Of a stretch of DNA of 64,000 nt, positions 49,001 through 60,610 are shown piece after piece. Positions within the stretch are counted from its first letter, which is position 1. Each line of letters starts with the position of its first letter. A program made the position numbers and the translations under genes. Origin of the DNA: Dimorphilus gyrociliatus (lineage: Eukaryota; Annelida; Polychaeta; Dinophilidae); the NCBI GenBank assembly GCA_904063045.1, contig CAJFCJ010000024.1:1037112-1101111 (forward strand), written 5' to 3'. The notes under the pieces were generated by a model. The model saw only the letters and a list, made by a program, of their open reading frames with translations, did not search any database and had not been told where the DNA came from.

Positions 49001-49655
49001 AATTCTGTAATAGAAACGTGACTTAAACACTAACATACAATTAAGCCGTTATTTTCAATGATTCTATTAATACTATAAAATATTCATCTTCATGTATACA
49101 GTTTATTATATAAAATATTTTTTTTCTTTTTTTTTTTTTAAAAAAAATAATAATAATAATACAACAACTGCAGACTGATTTGGACAAGTTTAGTGCAATT
49201 TTGACAATTTATACGCCAAACGATAGACAATCCTTTCTACAAGCTTATTCAACTATGAAAAGTGTGAGAAACGAATTTCCTCAACTTCCTATTATTTGTG
49301 CTGCCAATAAGCGTGATCTTGTTCGAAATCGAGTAATACCAGAGAGAAGTAAGTCAATTTATTATATTATTCTCATATATTAAAATATATAAGAATTTAT
49401 TATATTTTAATTATATTTATATTTGTACTTTTTTTTTAAAAAAAATAAAAAACAGAAGGAAAAGAAGCAGCTCAAAAATTTCAAGCCAAACACGCTGAAG
49501 TATCCGCCTTATTATCACTGAAAATAACAGACTTATTAACAGCCGTCGTTCAACAATGCCATCTATCTGGTAAACGAGAACGTTTAAACGTTCTGGATCG
49601 TTTATTCGGTTGTAAAATGTTCAAAAGTTGTGAAAACTTGAATTTGAGTAGTTGA
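46009..49655 (+). CDS. RGK-family small GTPase (Rad/Gem/Rem-like)
   Basis: Four exons (46009-46345, 48003-48094, 49174-49348, 49456-49655) join in phase to 267 residues. RGK proteins are Ras relatives with long N- and C-terminal extensions that inhibit voltage-gated calcium channels. The 85-residue N-terminus is Ser/Arg-rich (TASRSSSGYESGISSP), with potential 14-3-3 sites. The P-loop is GVSGVGKSS (residues 92-100), the NKxD motif is AANKRDLV, and the SAK-like motif is AEVSALLSL. The region where Ras has the DxxG switch 2 reads IIFVEEANVGEV, lacking DxxG as in other RGKs but also lacking their DxWE. The C-terminus has no CAAX box and ends near KMFKSCENL, resembling the RGK C-terminal motif. 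Introns 1 and 2 (1.66 and 1.08 kb) are long for this window. ATG 46009 follows the TATA box closely. Confidence 0.85.
47435..47677 (-). CDS. Possible nested small secreted protein
   Basis: Antisense to RGK intron 1. The frame from ATG 47677 (or ATG 47653) encodes a hydrophobic start, MTFLVRLIFFYTSFLSFL, that could be a signal peptide. GKR and a charged 50-residue remainder (QIYSLEEAIKSLSVD ... LEEILIKLTVP) follow. No family is recognised. The signal-like start, dibasic site and even composition make it more than random. There is no splice or promoter evidence. Confidence 0.3.
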   Translation of the reverse strand: MVKEFFTQMTFLVRLIFFYTSFLSFLNVDSGKRIERIMEERKERQIYSLEEAIKSLSVDNNSKNVKNDPLEEILIKLTVP

Positions 49656-52441
49656 AAAAGGAATGTTAATTAAACTTTATCAACATACTAATATGTATTC
49701 TAATATAAAATATATGTCACAATGAATAAGGGAAATCTGAAGTTATGCATTAATCCCCGCAGGATAAGAGAAAGCTTAGTGATTCAATCTTTGCTTGACA
49801 AGTCTATTTGTTTGAATATAATTAAATGTTGTTCTTTATATATATATTTCTATGGTTTAAGATTAATTATAATTGTTATTACTATTACTTCGAATATATC
49901 TCATTTTTATATGGCAACGTATTGAGATATTCCTATATGCTTCATTCACATCTTATATTTTGAACCAGTCTCACTTTAATGAAAATAGAGACTATTTATA
50001 ATTAAAATTTCATTTGATAAAATTTAATACAGAGTTTAATTTTCTTTTAAAAAAAAAATATATGAAATATAATCGTTAGCTTTCTCTTTCCATGTTTGCC
50101 ATCACCGCCATCGTTATCATTATCACATTATCATCTCAATTAATTTTCTTTATTAAATGTGAAATATTATTTCCTAATTTGCTTTTTATATCTAAATATA
50201 TAGTATGAAAAATGATGAAGAAAATAGTCATATTCGTATCCTTCCACAGTTTCAAAAGAATAATTAACTTTTCCTAAACTAATTAGTTTTTAGATAATAA
50301 GAAAGAGTCTCACATATGACCTTTGTTAAAGTAAAGAGTAAATTATATTGTTGACGTGTAATATAATAGTTTAGGCTGGCCCTCAACCATCTGCTTTTGC
50401 TAGACAAGTTAATTGTATTCAAAGTGGCGGGTAGAGTTTAATAAGAAATCTTCTCCTAGTCTCCGATGAGCAGTTTGTGTCATATAGTGTTTTCTCTCTT
50501 TATAAACAAGTAATTACATATAAATTTATACATATCCACACACGATAAACAATGAAAAGTAAAATGATTTATCAAGAATATCTTCATAATGTTCTAATTT
50601 CTTAACAAAGACAAACATCTAGTTCATTTTTTATCTACGTATTTGATTAATTAAATCTTCTTCTTCTAATCTTTATCCTTTAAAAGTTTTATTCTCTGCT
50701 AAAGAGTTTTATCAGCATCTTTTACCATTTTTATAGTTTACTTTTTAAAGGTCTGCACGCAAAAACAACACAGTTTAATAGTATTTTGTTAACTTTGTCA
50801 TATATATTAATATACACGAAAAGAGTAATGTATAACATGCATATAAGGGGCAATATACATAAACCGTTTCCGTAGAAACGACTATGATTGACTAGAGAGT
50901 GAAGTGTCACTTTGCTTTCTATAAACTGAGTGTGTCTCTTACGGGAGAATAATCTTGGGGTCTCTTCCCGGATAAGCTTTGCCTTAAATATAAAAAGTAA
51001 TTAGTATGACTAATTTTAAAATACATATTATTTTCTAACAAATGTAACAGAGAGAGAGAGAGAGAGAGAAAGAAAAGAAGATGAAGCAAATGATGAACGC
51101 TCTTATCTAACTGTATAGAATTTTTTAAACATTTGATTTTTTTTCTAGCAAAATAAACATTATAGCTCTAAATTGTTTATTGAGAAGCGGCGAGTAGAAT
51201 TATTGTTATTATCAATGCTATTTGCATCCTCGTTTCATACTTTTTTTTCAATCATTGGTTCAAACAGAGTACAAACTCTATACTATAAATAATAGTATTG
51301 TCTATATAAAAACAAGGCCATAGCTGGGTGATATCAACTTAAAACACTATAGATTTCCTTTTAGATAACGTGTCATGTGTTAATAAATAATAGAATCTTA
51401 AAGAAATGATAGTGAGTCATAATTAATGTAGACAAAGTATTGCAAAAGTCAATACTTTTATATCATTGATGAGGTTAAACTATTTCATTTTGTCGCCTCT
51501 CTCTCTTCTTCTTCTACTGCAAAAATATGTTCCAGCCTTAGGTGATTTTTATACAATGTATATCATATATTATACTATAATGTTATTATTTATATAGTAT
51601 ATAGTATATTATTTTTCCAGGGTAGATGTGTATAATGTCAATAGCATATGGACTCGAGAATAGATTGCAAGGTTCCTTTAATTACTTTTCGCCTCATTTA
51701 CTAAACCATAACTGAAGTATAAAATATATAGTTTTCTACTTTATCTCATCAAAACTGAAGAGGGGAAAAAGTTTTGACAAAATAATGAAAATGTCTAAGA
51801 TTATTCCAAACCTAGTTTCAACCCAAACAAGTGTAATATATCACGTTATTTTCAACTGAAATTACTTCAATGAATGTCATATTCACTAAATTTTTCAATT
51901 TATGATTTTGTTTTGAGGAAAGGATAATATAACACAACATCCTCAATTTTACTATCTATTATAATGATAATATGATAATAATCGTAATTGTATCTTTTAT
52001 AAAAATGCTTTACTAACAAAAAAGAAGAAAACAAAGAAGACAACAAATCGTTACAAAGAGTAAAGTTTTGTTGTATTCTTTACATTTGTTTTCGTTATCT
52101 TTGTAGAACAAAAACTAGAACGTAAAACTATTTAGGTAACAATTTAATATAAAAGTTTAAATTGAAATATAATACTAAGTCTTTTGTATTGCTATCATAA
52201 AAAAGTAATCGGAACATGATGAAAGAAATAGAAAAACAAATATATCATAGGCTAATTCGATTCTTAAAAATATCTTAAACATATCTAGTCATAGAGATAT
52301 TGATGTAAATATTTAAAATGTTAATCATCTAATAATAATAATCTAAAAGCGTCAATCTTTGACACGAAAAACTAAGATACAACAACGTATAAGTGATTGC
52401 TATGATAATAGGATTCATCTTCAAGTTGAATATTTTTGTTT
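49656..52441. other. Intergenic, no gene seen
   Basis: AT-rich sequence between two convergent genes (RGK + and acyl-activating enzyme -), with a (GA)n run at 51051-51069. Open frames such as 49722-49925 look like chance. Confidence 0.5.
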
Positions 52442-54230
52442 TTATTTCTCGAGTACCAATCGCTGAACATCTTTTCTTATAAGTTTTCCTAAACTTGTTC
52501 TTGGCCATTCTTCTTTTAGGACGTGTATTCTAGCAACTTTGACAATTAATCCCAAATTTTCGTTTCCTTTTAAATTTTTCGAGCACCATTTCATTAAGAA
52601 TTCCTCTGCCTTTTCTAAGCATGTATTCGCTAGATATTCTTTGGTAAATTTAACGACGACGCACATCGTCTCTCCCAATCTTTCATCGGGTATACCAATA
52701 ATAACTGCCTTCTCAATTTCGTTTAATTCATTAATCTTTTCCTCGTAGATAAATGGATTAACCTTTAGCATACCAATATGCAATTGGTCGGTAGTTCTAC
52801 CCAAGATTTCCAAACGCCCTTTGGTCGTAATGTAACCGATATCGGACATTCTTTGCCAAGATAACGCGGCAGTGGACTCTTTACCGAAATAACCATGAAA
52901 ACCGTAGTGTGGCCTAATCCAAACTTCGCCATTTTCATTTCTTTTTACAATACGACCATTTTCATCCCTAATTGATATCTCTTGAGTTGTACTTATAAAG
53001 AAATCGTCAACATTTGTCAAGTTTTTAGAGAATGCCATACTGACTTCTGTCGAACCGTAAACATCGTATATATGAATATAGGGAAAGATTTGACGAAACT
53101 TGTTAATAACTGATTTAATTGGTATTTGACCCCCAGTTGTAATAACCTTTAAATCCTTTAAACTTTCACCTATTTTGTCTTTCATCGCTACTAGATCGTA
53201 AAAGAAAAAAAGAACAAAAAAAGCAGCCTCAATTTTTTCATTCTGACAAATTTCTAAAATGTTCTCAGAAGTTTTGGCCATAGGTACTGTTGTGGAAACA
53301 ATAGTTTGACCCATAGCTGAACTGAATACCGAAAATAAACCTCCCAAATGTGCTAGTGTTCTATCATTAAACAAATTTTTCGTCTTGGTTAACTTCCACA
53401 TACTTACAGCCATATGAACTATGGCCATTTGATCTTTACAAATTAATTTAGGCATTCCAGTCGAACCGGAACTTAGTAATAACAGAGTGACGTCATCTGG
53501 ATTAACGACGGGTAAATTATTTATGAAATCTGAGTCTTCCTTTTCAAGCAACATTTCAAAATTGATTTGACCTTCGTTAGACTCTCCATCTAGTAAAAAC
53601 ATTTTATCGACATCCTTTATCACCGCTCTAACGTTATCTGTTAAGAAGTCCTTGCCCAAAAAAATAGCCTTGAAATTGAAAACATTACAAATACTTTCAA
53701 GATGTCTCTCTGCGGCTACTATACAAGTTTTAGCTCCCAAAATTTGCAATGCTGTTAGTGCAACGACTGGATTAATTCCATTATTACAAAAAACGCATAC
53801 TAAATCTCCTTTTCGTATGGTTGATGACAAATTAGAGGCCGCAGTAAGAGACTTCTGATACCATTCATTGTAGGTTAAAGTTATTCTGTTCAACGACTTT
53901 GTATACCAAACGAAAGCTTCGTCATTTCCGCGTTGCTCTTTCCTCTTCGTAAGTAATTCGAATAGAGTTTTATAGATTACGATCGTCTCCGTACTGGCAA
54001 TATAAGCTTTTTCCAAAGATAAAGAGTAATTTTCATCACAGCCATCAATCTCCCTATTACATCGAAGCAAACGACAATTAGGTTCATACTTAATGTCATC
54101 AACAACCAATATATTAAGAAATTTCGTAATTAATAATAATAGATTGTAAGCGTATTAGCATGAATTTATATGAGAAAAGGTTTACTTAAAAATTTAAAGT
54201 ATACTTGAACTATTCAAAACATACGAACAT
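52442..54230 (-). CDS. ANL-superfamily acyl/aryl-CoA synthetase (luciferase-like)
   Basis: One long exon (54088-52442) encodes about 549 residues of an AMP-forming acid:CoA ligase. These activate a carboxylic acid with ATP and transfer it to CoA. The AMP-binding P-loop is LLLLSSGSTGMPKLI, the A5 motif VYGSTEVSMAF, the A7/A8 region DIGYITTKGRLEILGRTTDQ, and the A10 lysine lies in PRTSLGKLIRKDV. The hinge after GRTTDQ reads LHIGMLKVNP rather than the usual IKxxGxxVxP. The long frame has no in-frame ATG near its start. A mini-exon ATG-TTC at 54230-54225 ending at GTATGT would join in phase to an acceptor at 54089, which is tentative. The substrate cannot be told: 4-coumarate:CoA-ligase-like, medium-chain ligase and luciferase-like proteins share these motifs. 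No peroxisomal SKL is present; the end is RLVLEK. Confidence 0.85.
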
Positions 54231-54777
54231 TTTGTTTCTCGTTCTCTTCTCACCGTCAAAGTGAATATCTGTACTTTCGGACTTCGTCTGATCGTTTGTT
54301 TAGTATTTTAGAGACTTGAACGATGAACTACAGTGTTATCGAAAGTCCGCTAGGGGGATATGCATTAACGAAAAACACTGAATCTGTTACATAAACACAA
54401 TAAAAGTTTTGCTTGTTTTAAAAACAAATCCATATACAATTTAACCTGAAATTAAGACGCGAATAAATATCCTCCAGACAAAGTTACATAACTCAATTAC
54501 ATGCAGTTGATTGTCTTTGTCCAGAAACTCGTTCTTATGTCTAGTAAATGAAGTACACCTTTATTAGTTAATTGTTTCTAAGATTCTTAAATCACTAGAT
54601 GGCGAAGTAGTAAGATTTCAAAACAATATATAGAGGATCTTTTAATTGAAAATATATTCAAGATGCAAACAAGAGGTGATATTTGTTTATATATTATTAT
54701 AATTTATAATGAATATTAATGAGGTCAGATATATATATAGTATCTATATATAACTTGTCCTTTTTTTATTAACACTA

Positions 54778-55440
54778 TTAAAAGTTGTCTTCGTCATCAT
54801 CATCATCATCATTTGCAAAAGGTATTTTTAAACGATCGGATCCAATACTATTTGAAAATTCAATTTCCTTCCATCTAGTTGGTGGCCATATAATTCTCTT
54901 TGCCTTTGCAGTAATTAAACCCAGAGCAACCTATTTAATAAATTTAAAAAAGGAAAGATTTACAATTTAATGATAATAACTCTTTTTTTTATTTGATTAA
55001 TTACTTACTGGACCAAAGTAATTACTGTCTAAACTATGATTTCTATTGTCGCCTTCCAACCAACAATGACCTTTTGGTATAATAACTTTTCGATTCTTAT
55101 AAGATATCGTTTTAACTGTATCCCCTTCAAGTGCGACTATTCTTTTAATAATTTTCTGCTTCGGATTATTTGGACACCTTAAAGCGAATAAATTCTTGTA
55201 TTAGAGTTTGCTCCTCTTATTTTATGAAATTTACATTAATGAAACTACATCTCCTCTCGCAAATTCATAATTTCTCACTGCCCATCTATTCAAAAATATA
55301 TAATCTGATTCTCCTGTAGGGTTCAAAGTCGGTTGCATAGATATACCCTCTACCTTTGCTACATAGCCAAATATATCAAGTGACACTGCAGTTATCGGAG
55401 CAACAACAGCTGATGTTGTTAAGATAGCTCTCCAAGTCAT
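54778..55440 (-). CDS. IMMP2L: Mitochondrial inner membrane protease subunit 2
   Basis: Three exons (55440-55235, 55177-55009, 54930-54778) join in phase to 175 residues, the same length as human IMMP2L. It is an S26-family signal peptidase in the inner membrane facing the intermembrane space, which removes sorting signals from proteins such as cytochrome c1. An N-terminal membrane helix precedes the catalytic Ser34 in [12 protein letters not shown]. The general-base Lys lies in [13 protein letters not shown] (around residue 80). Other conserved segments are [25 protein letters not shown] and IIWPPTRW. The C-terminus is Asp-rich ([11 protein letters not shown]), encoded by an (ATC)n-type repeat at 54791-54813, and differs from the vertebrate tail. 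The gene lies 550 bp from the 5' end of the acyl-activating enzyme gene, on the same strand. Confidence 0.95.
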
Positions 55441-56113
55441 ATCGAATATAAAGAATTGCTCAAAAATGTATATCTTTTCCCCCTAAACTTATTTATGTAG
55501 ATAACAAACTTTTCAAATATAAAAAGTAAAAAATCTTTAATATTTAATTTAAATAGTTTTAGTTTCTTGTAACTTGTTCTCCAGGTCGATTATCAATATA
55601 TTTCATAAACAAAAAAGAAATTATCTAATACTAGATGCTGGGGTCAAGTAATGTTAAAGTTTTTTTTCAAATATGATTCCTAAACTGTAATACATTGTCT
55701 TTCATTTCGGCGGGAAATTTAAAATTTTCAATTTTTTTTACGTCTGACAAATCTCAACTGACAGAAAAAGAAAAGAATAAAAGGGATAGAGAGAAAAAAT
55801 TAAAGAAAAAAAGAATAAATCACAAGTGCCAATGGAAATTCCCTATTTTTTTATATGTATTTAGTTTGGATATATAAATTTATATAAAAAAATCTATTAA
55901 AACATTTGCATTTTCATAAATGTATTCTGTAAAATAATTGAAGCGGATTGATGTATGAAAAGTAGCTGAATCATTTAGAGAGGAGTGAAGTAAAAAGACA
56001 AAACAATAAAGGTGAAAACAAAGGAGGGAATAAAATAGAGAGAGAAAAAAATAAGAAACAAAAATTGAGAAACAGAAATAGAGGTAAAAAAAGATACAAT
56101 GTGAGGTAAAGGC

Positions 56114-56171
<58 letters not shown>

Positions 56172-56368
56172 AAAAGAGATAACTAGAAAGAGAGAAGAGA
56201 GAGTGAGTGTGAAAGAGAGAGGGTAGTCAGAGTATAAGGGAAAAATAGTGAAAACAGATAGCTACTGTAAAATGAAAAACGTTTAACAGAGGTTATGCAA
56301 TAAAAGCAAGCAAAATAAAATAGAAACTAATTGATATTATAGCTACAGGATAAAGCAGTACTATCTAT
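55441..56368. other. Intergenic with a purine microsatellite
   Basis: Promoter side of IMMP2L, then AT- and purine-rich DNA with a (GAAA)n/(GA)n tract. No gene is seen. Confidence 0.5.
56113..56171. repeat. (GAAA)n followed by (GA)n
   Basis: About nine GAAA units (56113-56149) run directly into about 11 GA units (to 56171). Confidence 0.9.
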
Positions 56369-57028
56369 TTAAAATAGTTTGACTATATATTCCATTTGTT
56401 TCATATAAGTATACGCCATTAGGGCTGAAATTTCAAAAATATCTCCTATATCTATATCTTTTGGTACAAGTCTCTCCATTCTCTTTTCATCCTCGTGATA
56501 TTCCAGTTTATAATCCTTTTTCAAATATTTAAAGAGGTTATCAACTTTCGTTGGTAATATCAAATTTATTTTGCAGAATAAACAATTAATATCCTGGCAG
56601 TTGCTTGAATGGCAAGAACTGTTACATATTCTCTTTTTATTACAATTACCAATATATCTGTGCTCAATTCTGTTAATTACTGTATTCATTATCGAATTCA
56701 GATCCATTAAGTTGGTCATCGCCTTCTGGATATAAGCTTTCTTATCATTTTTAAAGGCTCTACTTTCGTATTTGATCGGTTGAAGAAAGTTGAATTTCTT
56801 TGACAGTTTAGTTGAAAAATATTGCGGAATATCATTAGAATAGACTTGCGGTATATAAATTTCCTTTAATAGAAAATATGATAAACTTTTCCATACTTCT
56901 TCAGTTGTAAAATTCAAATCTCTTGCTATAATTCTTTGTCTTTGTCTCTCAACCGATATGCAATTGGACAAGTAAAAGTTCAAAGCCAAAGCGGTCAGTG
57001 CCAGAGTGAAGGCGTACTTTAAGTTCAT
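56369..57028 (-). CDS. Hypothetical secreted protein with a Cys cluster
   Basis: One intact 219-codon frame from ATG 57028, with a clear signal peptide (MNLKYAFTLALTALALNFYL, then SNC). I do not recognise the family. The body is mainly helical and charged. Near residues 127-150 it has a dense cluster of six cysteines (NCNKKRICNSSC, HSSNCQDINCLFCK), then a lysine-rich region and a polar C-terminus. One potential N-glycosylation site (NFT) lies near residue 39. A minus-strand ATATAAGG at 57082-57075 lies about 50 bp before the ATG, as in the other secreted-protein genes here, which supports it as a real single-exon gene. A cysteine-rich cytokine-like or lineage-specific secreted protein is possible. 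Confidence 0.6.
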   Translation of the reverse strand: MNLKYAFTLALTALALNFYLSNCISVERQRQRIIARDLNFTTEEVWKSLSYFLLKEIYIPQVYSNDIPQYFSTKLSKKFNFLQPIKYESRAFKNDKKAYIQKAMTNLMDLNSIMNTVINRIEHRYIGNCNKKRICNSSCHSSNCQDINCLFCKINLILPTKVDNLFKYLKKDYKLEYHEDEKRMERLVPKDIDIGDIFEISALMAYTYMKQMEYIVKLF

Positions 57029-57074
57029 GATGTCAAACTTTCACTGGAATAATAAATTTCTTGTCGATTTCACT

Positions 57075-57082
57075 CCTTATAT
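57075..57082 (-). promoter_or_regulatory. TATA box of the secreted-protein gene
   Basis: ATATAAGG on the minus strand about 47-54 bp before the ATG at 57028. It resembles the TATATAAGGAG element of matrixin 1. Confidence 0.5.
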
Positions 57083-58997
57083 GCCGGAATTTTTGGCAAG
57101 AATCTAGTTTCAATTAGCAGGCCAAATTTTTTTATAAACTTGGCAGATCAAGGTCTATAGCTGCCTGTTCATATCTAAGAAAGTAAAATAATTTCTATCT
57201 ATAGGATTAAATATGGATGTCATAGGAGAAGGGTTAGCATAGAGTATTTATTATCTTATAGATTGTTTACTTTTCTAATTTATAGTGAAAGAAAAAAAAG
57301 AAACTTTTTTAAATTGCATCTCTTCTATTTCTAATATTATTTTCTCTTTAGTTTTAATACGTTTTTCCTTTCAGTTTCCAACTAAATTCCAATATTAATA
57401 TCAACTTTTAATTTCAAAGAAAGTTTGTAAAAAGATAAAAACAGCTTTTTTTATATAGTTTATTTAACATTTCATTTTTTATAGACAATAAATTAACCTA
57501 AATGTTTGTTTTTTTTTTTCTAGTTCCATTACTTCTTTTCAAAGGAATCAATCATTCGATTCAACTTGAAATAATTGTGACTCTTAGCGCAAATATACAT
57601 AAAAAACTTTGATCAAAGGACGTTAACTCAAATTCAATTTGAATAAAATGAAAAAAGAAAAGAAACTAGATATAAATAATATTTTTTACAGTGAATGAAG
57701 ATAATGATTTGTGACGATTCCAGTTTATTTTTATTAAAAAGGGTTCAATTGTTATCTGCCATAAATAAATAATACGTATCTATATGTATATCTATATATA
57801 TATACATATATATTTATATATTTATATATATATTGTATACTTATATCACCTATACCTACATATATACGTATATATACGTATATAAATAGTATGAGATATT
57901 TAATATATGTACATGTTACATAAAAAGGACCTTCAGCATACTTTGAGGACAGTGTCAATGTTAAAGACCGTGCACTTAAATACTTCTTTTTGACATGATA
58001 TAAAAGAAATAAGTAAAATGGTAAATAAAAGAGAAAATATAATAACATAATATAAATATTATTCTAATGAAGCATTATGAAATACTATTTTAACGTCTAT
58101 CTACAAATTAAATAGATTATTTTATTTAAATTAGTAACATGGCAGATTAAACCATCTTTTAAAAGGTACAAATTCCTTCTTTTATTTTTTATTTTCTCCA
58201 TTTTTTATCCTACTTAAAAGGAAAAACAATTAGATATTTGTGTTATATAGAAGGAACTTTTTTTTGATAATAAGATATATATATATAAATTTATACAGTA
58301 TATAATTTATACTTGAATTTGAACATAAAATATACTTATTAATGCTTTGCATTATAAACAAGAAATATGGGATAATAGCCATTAATATTTGATAATTCTA
58401 AATATTTCATTTTTATTAATTTGTTTAAGGAAGAGACAAATCTTTTTTTTAAACTTAATAACGGATAAAAGTGTCATCAGAGTTCAAAGGAAGAAAAATG
58501 CAACACTGTTGCCCATGCAGTATTTGTTTATTTTTTGAATTGACAAGTTTGTTAAATACTGTTATTCTTTTCATTTGTTCTTACATTCTTACTGGTGCAT
58601 TTAGTTAGTATCCAACTATCCAATATCCATTCACCTCTACAATTTTAATATGCTAACATACTCAACTACATCTATTTCCTTAGAAATATCATTCTTTCAT
58701 TGCATATATAGTATTTATATATATATATATATATATATTATATTAATTGGTGTAATGTCCATTATATTCTATAAACAATAAGATTTCTTTATATATGCAA
58801 GTAGTATATCAGCAACTATAAAGATTTCATTGAAAAATTAACAACTCTAATTGCTCTTCACAAATATTCATTTGAACGTCGGTGATAGTCTCAACTTAAT
58901 TATTAAGACATGCGCAATAGACAGTATATTAAGTATGTTTTAATATAGATATTAATTGTTATATCCTCTATTTGCTTATCAGCTTGTACTCGTTTAG
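57083..58997. other. AT-rich intergenic stretch
   Basis: Dominated by AT runs, including (TA)n tracts around 57785-57890 and 58709-58738. No exon is seen. I looked here for 5' exons of the isolated exon at 58998 and found none. Confidence 0.5.
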
Positions 58998-59231
58998 CAT
59001 TTCCATCAATCGAATGAGGATGAGACTATTTGTTCATCCCCATGTATTCAATTAGAAGTTAGTGAATTGTTGCTTAAAAATCAATATAAGCAGGGTGAAT
59101 CTACTTTGGATATTTACTCTGTCAACATTTCCGAATGGACAACTGGGGAACAAGCTTATCAAAATAGATTTCCAATCAACTGCTCATCAATAGTAACCAC
59201 TAGATGGCATGTTAGTGATCTTCCTTCTTGA
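58998..59231 (+). CDS. Isolated coding-like terminal exon, 77 residues
   Basis: After an acceptor-like ttgtactcgtttag, a 78-codon frame opens in phase 0 and ends at TGA 59229-59231. Codon use and composition differ clearly from the surrounding AT-rich DNA. The translation begins HFHQSNEDETICSSPCIQLE and ends with the segments SEWTTGEQAYQNRFPINCSS and VTTRWHVSDLPS. It looks like the C-terminus of a conserved protein, but I cannot name the family. No 5' exons are seen within 2 kb. It is either the last exon of a gene with a very long intron or a fragment of a duplicated gene. Confidence 0.45.
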   Translation, partial: HFHQSNEDETICSSPCIQLEVSELLLKNQYKQGESTLDIYSVNISEWTTGEQAYQNRFPINCSSIVTTRWHVSDLPS

Positions 59232-59487
59232 GTAGCAAAAGACGAAAAATATTCATAAGGAGAATAATAGAGTATCTCTGACGGAAATTTTCTTAAATAG
59301 TTTATGAATTTAAGCGGAATAAGCTTTAAAATTAATCCTTTATCTCCTTAAATAGATATTCTCTTTTACTTAAATAGATAACAAATGATCTTAAAATATT
59401 TGATTAACGGGAGAGAGAAAGAAAAAAGAGAGAAGAAGAGAAAGAAAGATAGATATATATATAGAGATACATGAATAGAAAGATATT

Positions 59488-59521
<34 letters not shown>

Positions 59522-59522
59522 T
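59488..59522. repeat. (GATA)n microsatellite
   Basis: About eight to nine GATA units flanked by AGAT/ATAT-rich DNA. Confidence 0.9.
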
Positions 59523-59710
59523 ATAAATAGATAGGTGACTTGATAGAGAGAAAGAGAAAGAGAGACGGGGACAGAGACACGGAATGAGATAAAGGGGAGG
59601 AAAGATAAACAAATAAAGAATGAACTAATGAATGAATCAATGAATAAATGCACTAATATGATTATTATTTAACGTACACTGTATACCGAACGAAACGACA
59701 AAGGGCAGAA

Positions 59711-59739
59711 ACAGAGAGAGAGAGAGAGAGAGAGAGAGG
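59711..59739. repeat. (GA)n microsatellite
   Basis: About 14 GA units. Confidence 0.9.
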
Positions 59740-60445
59740 AAAGGGGAGGTGGAGATAGACAAATGTAACGGTCGAACAAATGAAAAACTATACAATATTT
59801 GATTTTCATCTATATTAGTTAAAAATTTATCTAAGGAATGTTTGAAATTATTGATTTTGAAATTATACATTAATTTTAAGTAAAACGTAGGTTAGGCCTA
59901 GCTGTTTAAAAATTATTATAAATGTTTCACTTGTCTATCTATCTATCTATCCCCTTTGGAGAGTTCAAAATAAAGAAAACGTCTTTTAAACATGTAGAAC
60001 AGAAATTGATAGAAAGAAAAAATTGAATTTGGAAGAATAAAATTTACATTGTTTAATTATTTTTTTAGTATAGTAATGCACGAAAAAGAGAGAAAGAGAG
60101 AGAGCGAGAGAAAAAAAGTTTTTTTTATCCTTTTGCAGATGCGCTCAGTGCGCATAATTCAAATGAATCCGAGCGGAAAAATTTACAATTATAAAAAAAT
60201 CAGAAACTCGAAAATATATAAAAAATAAAAAGAACAGATAGAATTTCCTACTGATCAAATCGATAAAAGCTAAGAGGAAAGAAATTCCCTACAGCTAAGG
60301 CTGCTCCAAGTTGTATATAGGCCTAGAACTGTGGCAATTAGATCCAAAAGCAGGGGAAATGTTAATAAATGTAAGAATCCCAAATTTAAAAATATGTAAG
60401 CACTTTAAAATTATAAGAATAGGGTCGTTTTACCGGAAATTGATA

Positions 60446-60610
60446 AAAATGGCGGAAATCGATTAGACGGCCTGTTTAATTCCACTTTTCCGCATTTGGT
60501 CGTCTTAGATAAGGCGGCGATCGAAAAAAACGTGTCTTTTCAATAAACTACGCGTTCCGAGACGCCAGCTGCGGCGTTTTTCGATCGAATTTTCAGATGG
60601 TCGATATACA
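60446..60610. other. CpG-rich patch with an inverted repeat
   Basis: About 165 bp much richer in CpG than its surroundings. It contains AAATGGCGGAAATCG (a YY1-like ATGGCGG core) and an inverted pair GATCGAAAAAAACG / CGTTTTTCGATC about 45 bp apart. It looks like a small promoter or CpG island, but no first exon is evident on either side. Confidence 0.35.

Larger units (their letters stand above)
59232..60445. other. Repeat-rich intergenic stretch
   Basis: Contains (GATA)n at 59488-59522, (GA)n at 59711-59739 and a short (ATCT)n near 59935-59950. No coding sequence is seen. Confidence 0.5.

Noticed and set aside
57752-58048. 98-codon frame on -
   Set aside because: Mostly translation of TA repeats (Tyr/Ile/Val strings).
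59366-59870. Several minus-strand frames
   Set aside because: Translations of GATA and GA microsatellites.
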